From Oscillospiraceae bacterium (lineage in GTDB: Bacteria > Bacillota > Clostridia > Oscillospirales > Ruminococcaceae): a DNA stretch of 64,000 nucleotides. Positions 52,290 through 61,595 of the stretch are shown here, in pieces. How positions within the stretch are numbered: the first letter of the stretch is position 1; the number at the start of each line of letters is the position of its first letter. Where the stretch lies: positions 195,464 to 259,463 of the forward strand of contig JAJQGJ010000012.1 in assembly GCA_021200565.1 (NCBI GenBank), given 5' to 3'. The notes under the pieces are model-generated. The model saw only the letters and a program-made list of their open reading frames with translations, searched no databases and was not told the origin of the DNA. A program made the position numbers and the translations under genes.

Positions 52290-52643
52290 ATGTCAATGCC
52301 GGTGCCGGTATACAGAGGAGAGATTTATTACGCCGACTTAAGCCCTGTGGTCGGAAGCGAGCAAGGCGGGATCAGACCAGTACTTATAGTTCAGAATGAC
52401 GTCGGAAACCGTCATTCGCCGACGGTCATCGCCGCAGCTATCACAAGTCAGCGGGAGAAGACCCATCTGCCGACGCATATCGAGATAGACTCGAACTCCT
52501 GCGGACTCGCAAAGGACAGCATTGTTCTTCTTGAGCAGATCCGAACTATCGACAAGAAGCGTCTCAAAGAGCGCATGGGCGTCTTAGATTCAACCTCTAT
52601 GGACAAAATAAATCAGGCACTCGCTGTCAGCCTTGGAATGTAG
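52290..52643 (+). CDS. MazF/NdoA-type endoribonuclease toxin
   Basis: The 117-residue MazF-fold protein has YRGEIYYADLSPVVGSEQGGIRPVLIVQND, PTVIAAAITSQ, and the ILLEQIRTIDKKRL-type segment of the catalytic groove. These enzymes cut mRNA at short sites. AAAGGAATGGTG precedes the ATG; a second ATG lies two codons in. No antitoxin gene adjoins it on either side, as is often seen for NdoA in Clostridia where the antitoxin is elsewhere or diverged. Confidence 0.93.
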   Translation: MSMPVPVYRGEIYYADLSPVVGSEQGGIRPVLIVQNDVGNRHSPTVIAAAITSQREKTHLPTHIEIDSNSCGLAKDSIVLLEQIRTIDKKRLKERMGVLDSTSMDKINQALAVSLGM

Positions 52644-52686
52644 CACTTTGCGGAGCATAGCGAAGCAAAGTGTGTGCCCGAACGGC

Positions 52687-53547
52687 TTATTTTTCGAGGT
52701 CTTTCAGAGCCTTGAGCTCTTCACGGGAAACTTTTATAACTGCGTCCTTGATGACAGTCAGCTTGTCACGTTCGAAGACGGTTGTGCCCTCGGTTCCGTC
52801 AAGCTTGACGGTAATTTTCCCGGAAATCAGGTTCGCATCTGTAACTGTTCCACGCCCTGAGGGAGTGTTGACGAGCGCTCCGACCTTGGGAGTTATCTTC
52901 AGAAGCTCCTCATAGCCGTCCTGCTCATACTTAAGGCAGCACATCAGCCTTCCGCATGCTCCCGAAATCTTTGTTGGGTTGAGGGACAAGCCCTGCTCCT
53001 TCGCCATGCGGATCGAAACCGGCTGGAATTCGCCAAGGAAGCTTGCGCAGCAGAACTGCCTGCCGCAGACACCCAAGCCGCCCATCATCTTGGCTTCGTC
53101 TCTGACGCCAATCTGCCTCAGCTCAATTCTTGTGTGGAAGACGGAAGCGAGGTCCTTGACCAGCTCTCTGAAGTCAACTCTGTTCTCCGCAGTGAAGTAG
53201 AAAAGAAGCTTCGAATTATCAAATGTGCACTCGACGTCGACCAAGTTCATTTTGAGCCCATAGTGAGCAATCTTTCTCTCGCAGATGTCGGCGGCGTCGA
53301 CTTCTTTGATTTTGTTTTTCTCAATCTGCTTGAAATCGTCCTCAGTGGCGATTCTTATGATTGTTTTGAGAGGCGGAACAATCTCCGAGTCCTCGACCAT
53401 CTTATTTGCGAGAACGACATTTCCGCACTCAACGCCCCGGGCAGTCTCGACAATTACTTTTGTGCCAACAGGGATCTCAGCCCCATCCGGCGAGAAGTAA
53501 TAGACCTTCCCGACACTTTTGAATCTTACTCCGATTATTTCAGTCAT
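52687..53547 (-). CDS. ricT: PSP1-domain protein RicT (YaaT)
   Basis: The 286-residue protein has a PSP1 domain with two cysteine clusters (GVCGRQFCCASF and GACGRLMCCLKYE) that bind Fe-S centres in the Bacillus Ric complex. That complex adjusts RNase Y-dependent mRNA decay and sporulation onset. A KOW-like segment (VGALVNTPSGRGTVTD) and a short basic C-terminus follow. It is the last gene of the darA-holB-ricT group. Confidence 0.93.
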   Translation of the reverse strand: MTEIIGVRFKSVGKVYYFSPDGAEIPVGTKVIVETARGVECGNVVLANKMVEDSEIVPPLKTIIRIATEDDFKQIEKNKIKEVDAADICERKIAHYGLKMNLVDVECTFDNSKLLFYFTAENRVDFRELVKDLASVFHTRIELRQIGVRDEAKMMGGLGVCGRQFCCASFLGEFQPVSIRMAKEQGLSLNPTKISGACGRLMCCLKYEQDGYEELLKITPKVGALVNTPSGRGTVTDANLISGKITVKLDGTEGTTVFERDKLTVIKDAVIKVSREELKALKDLEK

Positions 53548-53591
53548 TTTTATTCTCCCCGTTCTCAGAAGCGGGGTCCTTTCTTATATAA

Positions 53592-54557
53592 TTACAGTCT
53601 CCCTGCCAGCTTCCCGCTCAGGTCAGCTATTGTCAGTCCGACGCTTGCGTTGCCCTTGAGCTTATTCATAGCTTCCAGGATTCGGTCATACATAGTCATC
53701 AGTGCTTTGCTTCCGGTGGTTTCGCTGAGCTTTCTTGCCTCTTCTGAATAGAAGCTCGTTTCCTCATAGCCCTGCTTGCGCTTTATCGCTTCGGAGAGAG
53801 CCTTCGAGAGCTCGGTTACGAGTTCTGTTGCTGCCACTCTGTCCGTCTCATTCAGAATCTTCAGAAGCGCATACTCGTCAGACTTAGCCAACGCAGCCAA
53901 AGCGGATTTCACTTTCAGATAGAGCTCGTCGCTGCCGCCGTTAAGATATTCGATGCACGCTCCGATGTTGCCACCACAGAGCTGATATGCCTTTTCTGCG
54001 TCGGCTTCAGGAATTCTTCTTTCGGTCAGCGCCGAAATGACGTCATCGTGCGTTGCCTCGGGAACATTGATAACGATTGCTCTTGAGCGAACTGTCGGAA
54101 GGACGTTTTCAAGCTTCACGGCAGTCATTATGATGACAACGTGGTCGGGCGGCTCTTCAAAAATTTTTAAAAGAGTATTCTGTGCTGCTGGAAGAGCCTT
54201 GTCGATGTCCGGCAGGATATATATCTTGTATCCGCCCTCATTAGAGGCTATATATGCGTCGCTGATGATAGGTCTTAAGTCATCTGCACGGAAATTGCCC
54301 GACTTTCCGCTTGCCGAAACGGTTATCACGTCCGGGTGGGCGTCGTTTGAAATCATCCGGCAGTCCTTGCAGACTCCGCAAGGAATCTCTCCATCGCTCC
54401 GGCAGAGAATCTCGAGAGCCATATACTTCGCAGACGTCTTCTTGCCGACACCCTTGTCTCCGACCAGGAGAAACGAATGGCAGAGCCGGTCACGCTTTCT
54501 CATCGAGAGAACTGTTTCCGAGATATTTTCTTTTGAATAAAGCCGTAACCGTGCCAT
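53592..54557 (-). CDS. holB: DNA polymerase III delta' subunit
   Basis: This clamp-loader subunit of 321 residues has a P-loop-like GDKGVGKKTS, a zinc-binding CGVCKDCR region, and ILPDIDKALPAAQNTLLKIFEEPPDHVVII, which is typical of the DnaX/HolB AAA fold. The C-terminal collar domain is helical. Its ATG overlaps the darA stop by one base. Confidence 0.93.
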   Translation of the reverse strand: MARLRLYSKENISETVLSMRKRDRLCHSFLLVGDKGVGKKTSAKYMALEILCRSDGEIPCGVCKDCRMISNDAHPDVITVSASGKSGNFRADDLRPIISDAYIASNEGGYKIYILPDIDKALPAAQNTLLKIFEEPPDHVVIIMTAVKLENVLPTVRSRAIVINVPEATHDDVISALTERRIPEADAEKAYQLCGGNIGACIEYLNGGSDELYLKVKSALAALAKSDEYALLKILNETDRVAATELVTELSKALSEAIKRKQGYEETSFYSEEARKLSETTGSKALMTMYDRILEAMNKLKGNASVGLTIADLSGKLAGRL

Positions 54558-54874
54558 CAGAACTTCTCGAACCGGTCAACTTCGGTGACAAATATCGTGG
54601 CGCCGCCTATCGTGACTTCAAGCGGCTTTGCAGCGAAATTGCCTCTTACTGCCGTTGTCGGAACATACTGCTTGCGCTTGCGGCAGTTGTGCTTGATTAT
54701 ATCTATGCAGTCTTCAAGCTTTTCATCGTCGACGCAGATGAGTAGCGTCGAGTTTCCCGAGCGAAGGAAGCCGCCGGTGGACGAGAGCCTTGTTGACTGA
54801 AATCCGGCAGTGTTCAAAGCGTCCGAAACGCCTCTGAAATCGTCATCGTTTATTACAGCAAATATCAGCTTCAT
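54557..54874 (-). CDS. darA: Cyclic di-AMP receptor (PII-like)
   Basis: The 105-residue product starts MKLIFAVINDDDFRGVSDAL and has STRLSSTGGFLRSGNSTLLI, the characteristic DarA/PstA (YaaQ) c-di-AMP-binding sequence with its flexible loops. The family reports c-di-AMP levels to unknown targets. It sits directly before holB, as in many Firmicutes, though tmk and yaaR are absent here. Confidence 0.93.
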   Translation of the reverse strand: MKLIFAVINDDDFRGVSDALNTAGFQSTRLSSTGGFLRSGNSTLLICVDDEKLEDCIDIIKHNCRKRKQYVPTTAVRGNFAAKPLEVTIGGATIFVTEVDRFEKF

Positions 54875-54976
54875 ATGTTCAGGCTCCTTAATATCCGGTC
54901 AAAAACCGATTAGTAGTTCTATTATAACACAGCTCCGGGAAAAATGCAACGATTCACTCTGTTTTTTGAACATCGC

Positions 54977-55168
54977 TCAAAGATATTTTCTCATTGCGAT
55001 TATATCCTCCAGGATTTCGAATCTTTCAACCTCTGCGGCGTAGATTCGCCTTTGAAGCGATTTGCGCTCGTTCACGTTTCTTTCAACCTCAAGCTGAGCT
55101 TTAAGCTTCTCCACATGCAAAGCCAGCTTTGCCGCCTCTTTTTCATAGCTTTCAATCAGATCTTTCAA
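54977..55168 (-). CDS. Small coiled-coil protein with TTG start
   Basis: The 63-residue frame (KDLIESYEKEAAKLALHVEK...) is nearly all helix, with heptad-like leucines. A TGGAGG site 7 bases before TTG (55168-55166) sets the start; no ATG is available. It lies upstream of darA on the same strand. The function is unknown. Confidence 0.65.
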   Translation of the reverse strand: MKDLIESYEKEAAKLALHVEKLKAQLEVERNVNERKSLQRRIYAAEVERFEILEDIIAMRKYL

Positions 55169-55355
55169 ATATTATACCTCCATCAATACTAGAACTTCTG
55201 TTCTGCAATATCAATGATAGCAGAATTTTTCCGATTGTCAAGCTTGGAGAGGGTAAGAATTCGGACAGAACAAAAAAATATTTCCCGGTTGGGATTGAAA
55301 TTGAGCGGCAAGCGTGATATACTTTTCCTATTGCCAATAGTTGGAGCTGATTATT

Positions 55356-55526
55356 TTGAATCAAGAAAAGATAGCGAGAATAAACTTCCTTGCGAAAAAG
55401 TCACGTGAAGAGGGCTTGACGGAGGAGGAGAAGCAGGAGCAGCAGCTTCTTCGTGACGAATACAGAGCCGCAATAAGAGCGAATCTCACTGCGACACTCG
55501 ACAATATAGAATTCAAGGAGAGTTGA
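55356..55526 (+). CDS. UPF0291/DUF896 small protein with TTG start
   Basis: The 56-residue protein reads MNQEKIARINFLAKKSREEG and continues with LTEEEKQEQQLLRDEYRAA, the two-helix DUF896 family. TGGAGCTG precedes the TTG at 55356, which matches the usual start of the family. It is divergent from the coiled-coil gene, and its stop lies 5 bases before the WYL regulator start. Confidence 0.8.
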   Translation: MNQEKIARINFLAKKSREEGLTEEEKQEQQLLRDEYRAAIRANLTATLDNIEFKES

Positions 55527-55531
55527 CTGAC

Positions 55532-56521
55532 ATGTTTGAACCAAGACCGAAGATAAAGCTTTTGATGCTACAGAAGATTCTTCTTGAAAACACCGACCCG
55601 GAGCATTCTATCTCCGGAAATGAAATCATAAAGCTTCTTGGAGAATACGGCATCAACGTCGAGAGAAAATCCGTCTATGACGACATCGACACTCTCATCC
55701 AGTCTGGAATGGACATCGTGACCGAGCGCAGAGGTCATGCAAACTACTACTATGTCGGCTCCCGCACCTTCCAGGACGAAGAGCTGATGATCTTAGTAAA
55801 CACAGTCGCATCCTCAAAGTTCCTGACAAAAAAGAAGTCGGATGAGCTCATCTCGAAGCTGAAGACCTTAACGAGCAAGTATCAAGCGCAAAGTCTCTCA
55901 AGAACCATCTATGTCGACGGGCGGTCTAAGTCGAATAACGAGCGTATATACTACTCTATAAACGCAATCCACGAGGCTATCGTTGCGAACAAGCAGATCA
56001 CATTCCACTACACCGAGTATGACATCACTCTGAAGAAAAAGTATCGCTGTGGCGGACAGCTCTATTCCGTCTCGCCAATATATCTGATCTCGGACAGCGA
56101 CTATTATTACTTGACCGCCTACAATCCCCAGCACGACGACATCTCGAATTTCCGAATCGACAAGATGGCGGATGTGAGCATTTCAGACGAGCCGAGAAGC
56201 GAGATTTCTCCCGAGCTCCAGGAGCGTGCGAAAGAATACCGTTCCACCTTCGGAGCGTTTGTCAGAGAAAAGTCGACGGTCACTCTCCGCATGACCAGTA
56301 AGCCCTATGTCATCGGCGTTCTCGTTGACAAATACGGCTCGAATCTCCACCCGACACGCATCTCTGAGGACAAATTCACCGTCCGCCTCGAAGCCCAGAT
56401 AAGCCCAGCATTCTATGCCTGGCTCTTCTCGTTTGGAGAAGACGCAGAGGTTGTGGAACCGGAATGGGTGAGAAACGAAGCAAAAACCCAGTTAGAAAAA
56501 ATGATTGAGGTGTACAAATAA
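55532..56521 (+). CDS. WYL-domain transcriptional regulator
   Basis: In 329 residues: an N-terminal winged helix (KLLMLQKILLENTD...ISGNEIIKLLGEYGINVERKSVYDDIDTLI), a WYL domain (about 140-215, with QLYSVSPIYLISDSDYYYLTAYN) and a C-terminal WCX extension. WYL domains sense nucleic acid or nucleotide ligands, and this class often controls defence or stress genes. AAGGAGA lies 10 bases before the ATG at 55532. Confidence 0.85.
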   Translation: MFEPRPKIKLLMLQKILLENTDPEHSISGNEIIKLLGEYGINVERKSVYDDIDTLIQSGMDIVTERRGHANYYYVGSRTFQDEELMILVNTVASSKFLTKKKSDELISKLKTLTSKYQAQSLSRTIYVDGRSKSNNERIYYSINAIHEAIVANKQITFHYTEYDITLKKKYRCGGQLYSVSPIYLISDSDYYYLTAYNPQHDDISNFRIDKMADVSISDEPRSEISPELQERAKEYRSTFGAFVREKSTVTLRMTSKPYVIGVLVDKYGSNLHPTRISEDKFTVRLEAQISPAFYAWLFSFGEDAEVVEPEWVRNEAKTQLEKMIEVYK

Positions 56522-56522
56522 C

Positions 56523-56594
56523 TGTAGGGGCGGATACCATCCGCCCGTTGTAGTGCCAACGCTTTGGTTCGGGCGGATAATATCCGCCCCTACA
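56523..56594. repeat. Intergenic palindromic element, family B (complete, 72 bp)
   Basis: TGTAGGGGCGGATACCATCC at one end, GGATAATATCCGCCCCTACA at the other. Same length and ends as the copy at 46786, with a different centre. Confidence 0.85.
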
Positions 56595-56614
56595 TAAATA
56601 ATTCGGAGGTTTCC

Positions 56615-57094
56615 ATGTTTACTTGGTTGACATCAACACATATCGGCAAGCTGATTGCCACATTCTTAATTTCCATGCTCCCGATTGTCGAGCTCAGGGG
56701 CGGGATCCCCTATGGCGTCGGGTTTGGGCTTAAGCCCTATGAGGCTTTTATCGTCGCTGTGCTCGGAAATATGCTTCCCGTTCCGTTTATTCTTCTTTTG
56801 CTCGAAAAAGTCCTTGAGTGGATGAAGAAGCAAGATAACTTTCTCGGCAAAGCCGCCAACTGGCTCGAGAAAAAAGCCTATAGCAAGCAGTCGACGATTG
56901 AGCGCTTCAAAGCCCTCGGGCTCTTCGTCCTCGTCGCCATCCCCCTCCCCGGCACTGGTGCCTGGACCGGCTCGCTTGTTGCCGTGGTCTTAGGCATAGA
57001 TAAGAAAAAAGCCTTCCCCATCATCTTTGCGGGAGTCATCACGGCAGGAGTTATTATGCTGCTGGTGTCTTATGGAGTTAAGGCGATTTTCTGA
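56615..57094 (+). CDS. Small multidrug export-type membrane protein (COG2426)
   Basis: The 159-residue protein has about four hydrophobic segments and the family pattern MLPIVELRGGIPYGVGFG, LGNMLPVPFILLLLEKVLEWM and FVLVAIPLPGTGAWTGSL. The last is like the re-entrant loop of DedA-related proteins. Start at 56615 after CGGAGG. The transported substrate is unknown despite the family name. Confidence 0.85.
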   Translation: MFTWLTSTHIGKLIATFLISMLPIVELRGGIPYGVGFGLKPYEAFIVAVLGNMLPVPFILLLLEKVLEWMKKQDNFLGKAANWLEKKAYSKQSTIERFKALGLFVLVAIPLPGTGAWTGSLVAVVLGIDKKKAFPIIFAGVITAGVIMLLVSYGVKAIF

Positions 57095-57106
57095 ATACAC
57101 AAACAA

Positions 57107-57146
57107 CTCAGCCCCACCGAAAATCCCGGCAGGGCTGAATTTTTAT
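57107..57146. terminator. Terminator between the COG2426 and GNAT genes
   Basis: TCAGCCC (57109-57115) pairs with GGGCTGA (57132-57138), followed by ATTTTTAT. Confidence 0.7.
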
Positions 57147-57163
57147 GCACTATTTCAAGCCAA

Positions 57164-57706
57164 CTATTCCGAATAAAAATACACATCCGCCTTCCCCGCT
57201 TGCTTCGTGCCTTCATAGATTTCGGTATCGAGACCGCCAATTTTGAAGCCGGTGGAGAGGTAGAGGCGGCAGGCAATCAGATTGTTGTCCTGACCGACGG
57301 TGCAGATGCCTTTGTAGCCCTGCGCTTTGGCGTAGGTCTTGCAAGCTTTGATGAGAAGCTTGCCGACGCCTTTGCCACGGGCTCCAAGTGAGACCTTGAG
57401 GTCCTCGAGATAGAGCCGCCCTGTGAAATGCGGGCATAGAATCGCCACGCCGACGCAGTCATCGCCAGTTCCCTCGGAACTGTTATCATAAGCGCCCAAG
57501 AAGACGTAATCGGGCATCTCCTCATAGACATAGTTCTCGTCCGGAAAGACCATCTCGGATACTTCCGTCTCGGGGAGCATCTCCTCCCGATAACTCCATT
57601 CGCCGTCACGGCGTTCGACAATCAGCCTGCCGATGAGGCGAAACGGGTCGTTTTTGAGATTGATGTCCGCCTTGTTTTCGGCGGTTATTTTGCGGATTTC
57701 AATCAT
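57164..57706 (-). CDS. GNAT acetyltransferase, SatA (streptothricin)-like
   Basis: The 180-residue GNAT protein has the acetyl-CoA loop SLGARGKGVGKLLI and the segment GQDNNLIACRLYLSTGFKIGGLDTEIYEGT, close to what I remember of streptothricin acetyltransferases. It may detoxify streptothricin-like compounds, but an unrelated amine substrate is equally possible. Start at 57706 after AAAGAGGAAA. It lies 18 bases after the AAA/DUF4143 gene. Confidence 0.8.
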   Translation of the reverse strand: MIEIRKITAENKADINLKNDPFRLIGRLIVERRDGEWSYREEMLPETEVSEMVFPDENYVYEEMPDYVFLGAYDNSSEGTGDDCVGVAILCPHFTGRLYLEDLKVSLGARGKGVGKLLIKACKTYAKAQGYKGICTVGQDNNLIACRLYLSTGFKIGGLDTEIYEGTKQAGKADVYFYSE

Positions 57707-57724
57707 AGCTGTTTCCTCTTTCAA

Positions 57725-58936
57725 TTACCACTCGCTGTCCGTCAAAAAATCCCTTATATTTCTGTGCTTGATCCCGTCACGGCTCATGTCCAGCTCATCC
57801 ATGGTGACGACATATTTCGGGAAATTGTCACGTATCTCAGCATAGGCGCCGAATTCACGGTTGACAGTGCTTTCATCAGCAAGAAGATACGCCACCTGAA
57901 CATATAGCTTTTCTGAACGCTTCTGGCACACAAAATCGATCTCTTTGTCCTGAACCTTGCCGACGGTGACCGTATAACCTCGCCTTAGGAGCTCCATATA
58001 GACAATATTTTCGAGAACCAGATTTATATCCCGCATATTTCCGCCATAGACTGCTTCACGGATGCCATGATCTGCGATGTAGTATTTTTCATTCGATGAG
58101 AGAATCTGTTTGCCATGTAAATCCTCACGTTTGACCTGATAGAAAAGATAGGAATCACAGCAGTATTTGATATAGTTGAGAACTGTATCCGGAGAAACAG
58201 TTCTTTTCTCGCTTTTCAGATATTTTGTGAGAGAATTTGCCGAGAAGCTTGTCCCGATATTAGCTATGACATAGGCAATAATTCTCTCAAGCAGGTCGAC
58301 ATCACGAACTTTATTTCTCTTGACAACGTCCTTAAGCTGAACTGAATTGAACAAATCCATAAGATATTGCTTTGACGATTCGTCTTCGTATCTTAGATTC
58401 GAGAGATAGGGCATCCCACCGACGGTGAGATACTTTCTGAAACACTCAGATTGCGAAGCTGCCGGCTCCACCGTCTTATAAAGCTCAGAAAATTCCAAGA
58501 ACGAGAACGGATAAATGACAAATTCAACGTATCTGCCACCTAAGTAGGTCGCCAGCTCTCCCGAAAGGAGCTTCGCATTTGAGCCGGTGATATAAATATC
58601 GCAGTCAAGCGAAACCCGAAGAGAGTTTATGCATCTCTCCCAATCCTTTACTTCCTGAATCTCATCAAAGAAAATGTAAGCTTTTCCGTCAATGCTGTTC
58701 GATTCATTCATGACATATTCGTTGAGAGCCACGGCGTTCAGAAGCCCTGAATAGCGCATATCTTCAAAATTGATTGAAATAAAGCTATTCTTACTAACGC
58801 CAGATTCCAGAAGCTCCTGTTTGATGAGCTCCAACATTACCGACTTCCCGGCTCTACGGATTCCGGTCATAACTTTTATCAGCTCGCCGCCGATAAACGG
58901 GCGAATTCTTTGCATATACATTTCTCGTTTGATCAT
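57725..58936 (-). CDS. AAA ATPase with DUF4143 domain
   Basis: In 403 residues: Walker A TGIRRAGKSV (about 26-35), Walker B AYIFFDEIQEV, sensor DIYITGSNAKLLSGELATYLGGR, and a C-terminal DUF4143 domain with VGKVQDKEIDFVCQKRSEKLYVQVAYLL, a PD-(D/E)xK nuclease-like pattern. Such proteins occur in many copies in gut bacteria; their role is unclear. GGGAGGG precedes the ATG. Two palindromes lie upstream. Confidence 0.9.
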   Translation of the reverse strand: MIKREMYMQRIRPFIGGELIKVMTGIRRAGKSVMLELIKQELLESGVSKNSFISINFEDMRYSGLLNAVALNEYVMNESNSIDGKAYIFFDEIQEVKDWERCINSLRVSLDCDIYITGSNAKLLSGELATYLGGRYVEFVIYPFSFLEFSELYKTVEPAASQSECFRKYLTVGGMPYLSNLRYEDESSKQYLMDLFNSVQLKDVVKRNKVRDVDLLERIIAYVIANIGTSFSANSLTKYLKSEKRTVSPDTVLNYIKYCCDSYLFYQVKREDLHGKQILSSNEKYYIADHGIREAVYGGNMRDINLVLENIVYMELLRRGYTVTVGKVQDKEIDFVCQKRSEKLYVQVAYLLADESTVNREFGAYAEIRDNFPKYVVTMDELDMSRDGIKHRNIRDFLTDSEW

Positions 58937-59020
58937 TTCAAAGCCCTCCCAGACGCAAAACTATCTTCCATAGGCTTATTATATCACTTTTATGCTGAAA
59001 ATTCAACCCAAATTTCAGGA

Positions 59021-59083
59021 TTTCTTCGATTATAATCGAAGAAATTTGATTTTATAGGCGTTTTATCGACTATAATCGATAAA
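59021..59083 (-). promoter_or_regulatory. Twin palindromes upstream of the AAA/DUF4143 gene
   Basis: A perfect 24-bp inverted repeat (59021-59044, core TCTTCGATTATAATCGAAGA) is followed by a near-perfect 22-bp one (59062-59083, TTTATCGACTATAATCGATA core). Both contain TCGA-N-TATAATCGA, and the first embeds a -10-like TATAAT on both strands. Spacing of the centres is about 40 bases, four helical turns. This looks like a cooperative operator over the promoter of the gene starting at 58936. Confidence 0.6.
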
Positions 59084-59094
59084 TTTCTGCGCAG

Positions 59095-59119
59095 CGGGCG
59101 GATAATATCCGCCCCTACA
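59095..59119. repeat. Intergenic palindromic element, family B (half)
   Basis: CGGGCGGATAATATCCGCCC followed by CTACA, one arm of the family B element. Confidence 0.75.
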
Positions 59120-59810
59120 ATTTTTGAATTGTTTCCACTGTCAAGCTGTCTCCATCCACCCTAAACCCAATTTTCATACTTCCAAACTCAAACATATACG
59201 TCCTCTCAGGATCATCCTGATACCTTGGTCTCGGGTCGAGGCTCAGGAGCTCCCTGAGATTCTCAAGCTTATCTTCCGGGATTTCGGATTCTATTTCGGG
59301 AGGGATGGTGACTTTGAGCATATGGTGCTCGCTGTCGACTTGGTCTGAAAAGCCGCAGATGGCATCGGGGTGGCTGTCTGAGTAAGCGATGTAGGGCTTG
59401 ATGTCGAAAATTGGAGTGCCATTCATGAGGTCTGCGCCCGTCACTTCGAGAACTGTGCCTTTGTCAGCCGTCTTCTTCACGGCTACAAGCCGGACAGACG
59501 AGAGTCCCAGAGAATTCGGTCTGAACGGCGATCGAGTGGCGAACACTCCGACACGCTTATTGCCGCCGAGCCTCGGAGGTCTCACAGTCGGAGAGAAGCC
59601 GCCCCGAACCGACTCCGAGAACTGCCAGATAAGCCAGAGGTGCGAGAAGCCGTCTATTTCCCTAAGCGACTGCTCATCCCGGAATTCCGGCTCAAATACT
59701 ATAATCGAATGCATATTTTCAAGAAGCCCGCTCTGGCGGGGGATTCCGAATTTCGAGGTGAAGTCGTTTTCGATGTGCGCTATCTGTCTAATTTCAAAGG
59801 TTTTTGACAT
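59115..59810 (-). CDS. trmO: tRNA N6-threonylcarbamoyladenosine methyltransferase TrmO
   Basis: The 231-residue TsaA/YaeB-family protein methylates t6A37 of some tRNAs. It has the N-terminal beta-barrel domain with IAHIENDFTSKFGIPRQ, GFSHLWLIWQF, VGVFATRSPFRPNSLGLSSVRL and GADLMNGTPIFDIKPYIAYSD. The C-terminal extension contains LLSLDPRPRYQDDPERTY, also typical. AAGGGG precedes the ATG. Confidence 0.92.
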   Translation of the reverse strand: MSKTFEIRQIAHIENDFTSKFGIPRQSGLLENMHSIIVFEPEFRDEQSLREIDGFSHLWLIWQFSESVRGGFSPTVRPPRLGGNKRVGVFATRSPFRPNSLGLSSVRLVAVKKTADKGTVLEVTGADLMNGTPIFDIKPYIAYSDSHPDAICGFSDQVDSEHHMLKVTIPPEIESEIPEDKLENLRELLSLDPRPRYQDDPERTYMFEFGSMKIGFRVDGDSLTVETIQKL

Positions 59811-59969
59811 GAAAATGCCCCTTTTCAGCTCTTTTTAAACAGTATAACAGATTCTGAGCTGGCTTTCAATAAAATTCCCCGACAATTTCTCAAAACTGTG
59901 CCTTTTCAAGTTGCGCCCGGGGTAAATTTATGCTAAAATAAGGCTAACAAAAAAATGGAGGCGGCACTA

Positions 59970-61454
59970 ATGGCAGATAAGAAATATATTTTGGCTCTCG
60001 ACGAGGGCACAACAAGCGCTCGTGCGATTCTCTTTGACAAAAGTGCAAATATAGTCGGGCTTTCCCAGCAGGAAATTCCGCAAATTTTCCCTCACCCGGC
60101 ATGGGTCGAGCAGAACCCGATGGACATCTATGCAAGCCAGTACGCCGCCATGACCGAATGCGTCCTGAAAAGCGGCATTTCGCCGTCGGAGATCGCCGGA
60201 ATCGGCATCACAAACCAGCGTGAGACCACCATCGTCTGGGACGCTGAGACTTCAAAGCCGATTTTCAATGCAATCGTATGGCAATGCAGGCGCACCGCAG
60301 ACATCTGTGAGAAGCTCCTTGAAGCCGGCGAGGGCGATTACATAGCGAAAACCACCGGGCTTCGGGTGGACGCATATTTCAGCGCAACTAAAATCAAATG
60401 GATTTTAGACAACGTTCCCGGCGCACGTGAAAAAGCCGACAGAGGCAAACTCCGATTCGGAACGGTCGACACCTGGCTTGTCTGGAAGCTGACCGGCGGC
60501 AAAGTTTACGTCACAGACCGCACCAATGCCTCAAGAACTATGCTGTATAACATCGACAATGACGATTGGGACGACAGGCTTCTTAAGCTTTTCGGAATTC
60601 CACGCTCGATGCTCCCCGACATTCGCTCCTCAAGCGAAATCTACGGCTACACTGAGATTTTGGGTGAGAGGATACCGATTTCAGGCATCGCAGGCGACCA
60701 GCAGGCTGCTCTCTTCGGGCAATGCTGCTTTTCAGAGGGCGACGCCAAGAATACATACGGGACCGGCTGCTTCCTGCTTTCACACACCGGGAACCGGAGG
60801 GTCACCAGCTCTCACGGCTTGGTCACCACTGCTGCAGCTTCGGAAAAGGGCAAGCCAAGAGAATTTGCACTTGAGGGAAGCGTTTTCGTTGGCGGAGCGG
60901 TTATACAGTGGCTTCGGGACGAAATGCGTCTTATAGCAGAAGCCAAGGATTCGGAGTATTTCGCAGAAAAGGTTCCCGATTGCGCAGGAGTTTACCTCGT
61001 TCCGGCATTTTCCGGGCTCGGCGCACCATACTGGGACATGAACGCCCGTGGAGTCATAACAGGTCTCACCCGTGGTGCCAACACCAATCACATAATCAGG
61101 GCTGCTCTTGAGTCGATAGCCTATCAGTCGAACGACCTCTTAGATGCGATGAGAAGCGACATGGGAACGCTTTCAAGTCTCAAGGTTGACGGCGGTGCTT
61201 CGGCAAACAACTTCCTGATGCAGTTCCAGGCGGATATTTCCGGCATTTCGGTCATCCGTGCCGGAACCACTGAAGCGACAGCCTTGGGTGCTGCTTTCTT
61301 AGCTGGTCTTGCAGTCGGGTTCTTCGAAAACCGTGAAGAGCTGAAAGCCTTGACTTCGCAGGGGAAGACTTTTGAGCCCACTATGAATGAAGACAGAAGA
61401 GAAGAATTGCTCGAGGGGTGGAAGAAGGCTGTAAAAGCAACGCTGGTGCATTGA
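59970..61454 (+). CDS. glpK: Glycerol kinase
   Basis: GlpK phosphorylates glycerol to sn-glycerol-3-phosphate for catabolism or lipid synthesis. The 494-residue FGGY kinase has [54 protein letters not shown] and [23 protein letters not shown] precedes the ATG at 59970. A lipase-like hydrolase gene follows on the same strand, which could supply glycerol. Confidence 0.96.
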   Translation: MADKKYILALDEGTTSARAILFDKSANIVGLSQQEIPQIFPHPAWVEQNPMDIYASQYAAMTECVLKSGISPSEIAGIGITNQRETTIVWDAETSKPIFNAIVWQCRRTADICEKLLEAGEGDYIAKTTGLRVDAYFSATKIKWILDNVPGAREKADRGKLRFGTVDTWLVWKLTGGKVYVTDRTNASRTMLYNIDNDDWDDRLLKLFGIPRSMLPDIRSSSEIYGYTEILGERIPISGIAGDQQAALFGQCCFSEGDAKNTYGTGCFLLSHTGNRRVTSSHGLVTTAAASEKGKPREFALEGSVFVGGAVIQWLRDEMRLIAEAKDSEYFAEKVPDCAGVYLVPAFSGLGAPYWDMNARGVITGLTRGANTNHIIRAALESIAYQSNDLLDAMRSDMGTLSSLKVDGGASANNFLMQFQADISGISVIRAGTTEATALGAAFLAGLAVGFFENREELKALTSQGKTFEPTMNEDRREELLEGWKKAVKATLVH

Positions 61455-61455
61455 C

Positions 61456-61480
61456 TGTAGGGGCGGATATTATCCGCCCG
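61456..61480. repeat. Intergenic palindromic element, family B (half)
   Basis: TGTAGGGGCGGATATTATCC then GCCCG, just after the glpK stop. Confidence 0.75.
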
Positions 61481-61514
61481 TTATGGACACCTGCGAGGGA
61501 TTCGGGCTGGATCT

Positions 61515-61565
61515 AGAAGTTCGCTTGCGAACTTCGGAAGTTTGGCAAAGCCAAACTTCTCCGCC
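61515..61565. repeat. Family A hairpin arm
   Basis: GAAGTTCGCTTGCGAACTTC and AAGTTTGGCAAAGCCAAACTT are two adjacent hairpins that also occur in the element at 51231. Confidence 0.6.
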
Positions 61566-61595
61566 ACCCTACAAAATTTGACAGGAGGAATACAA

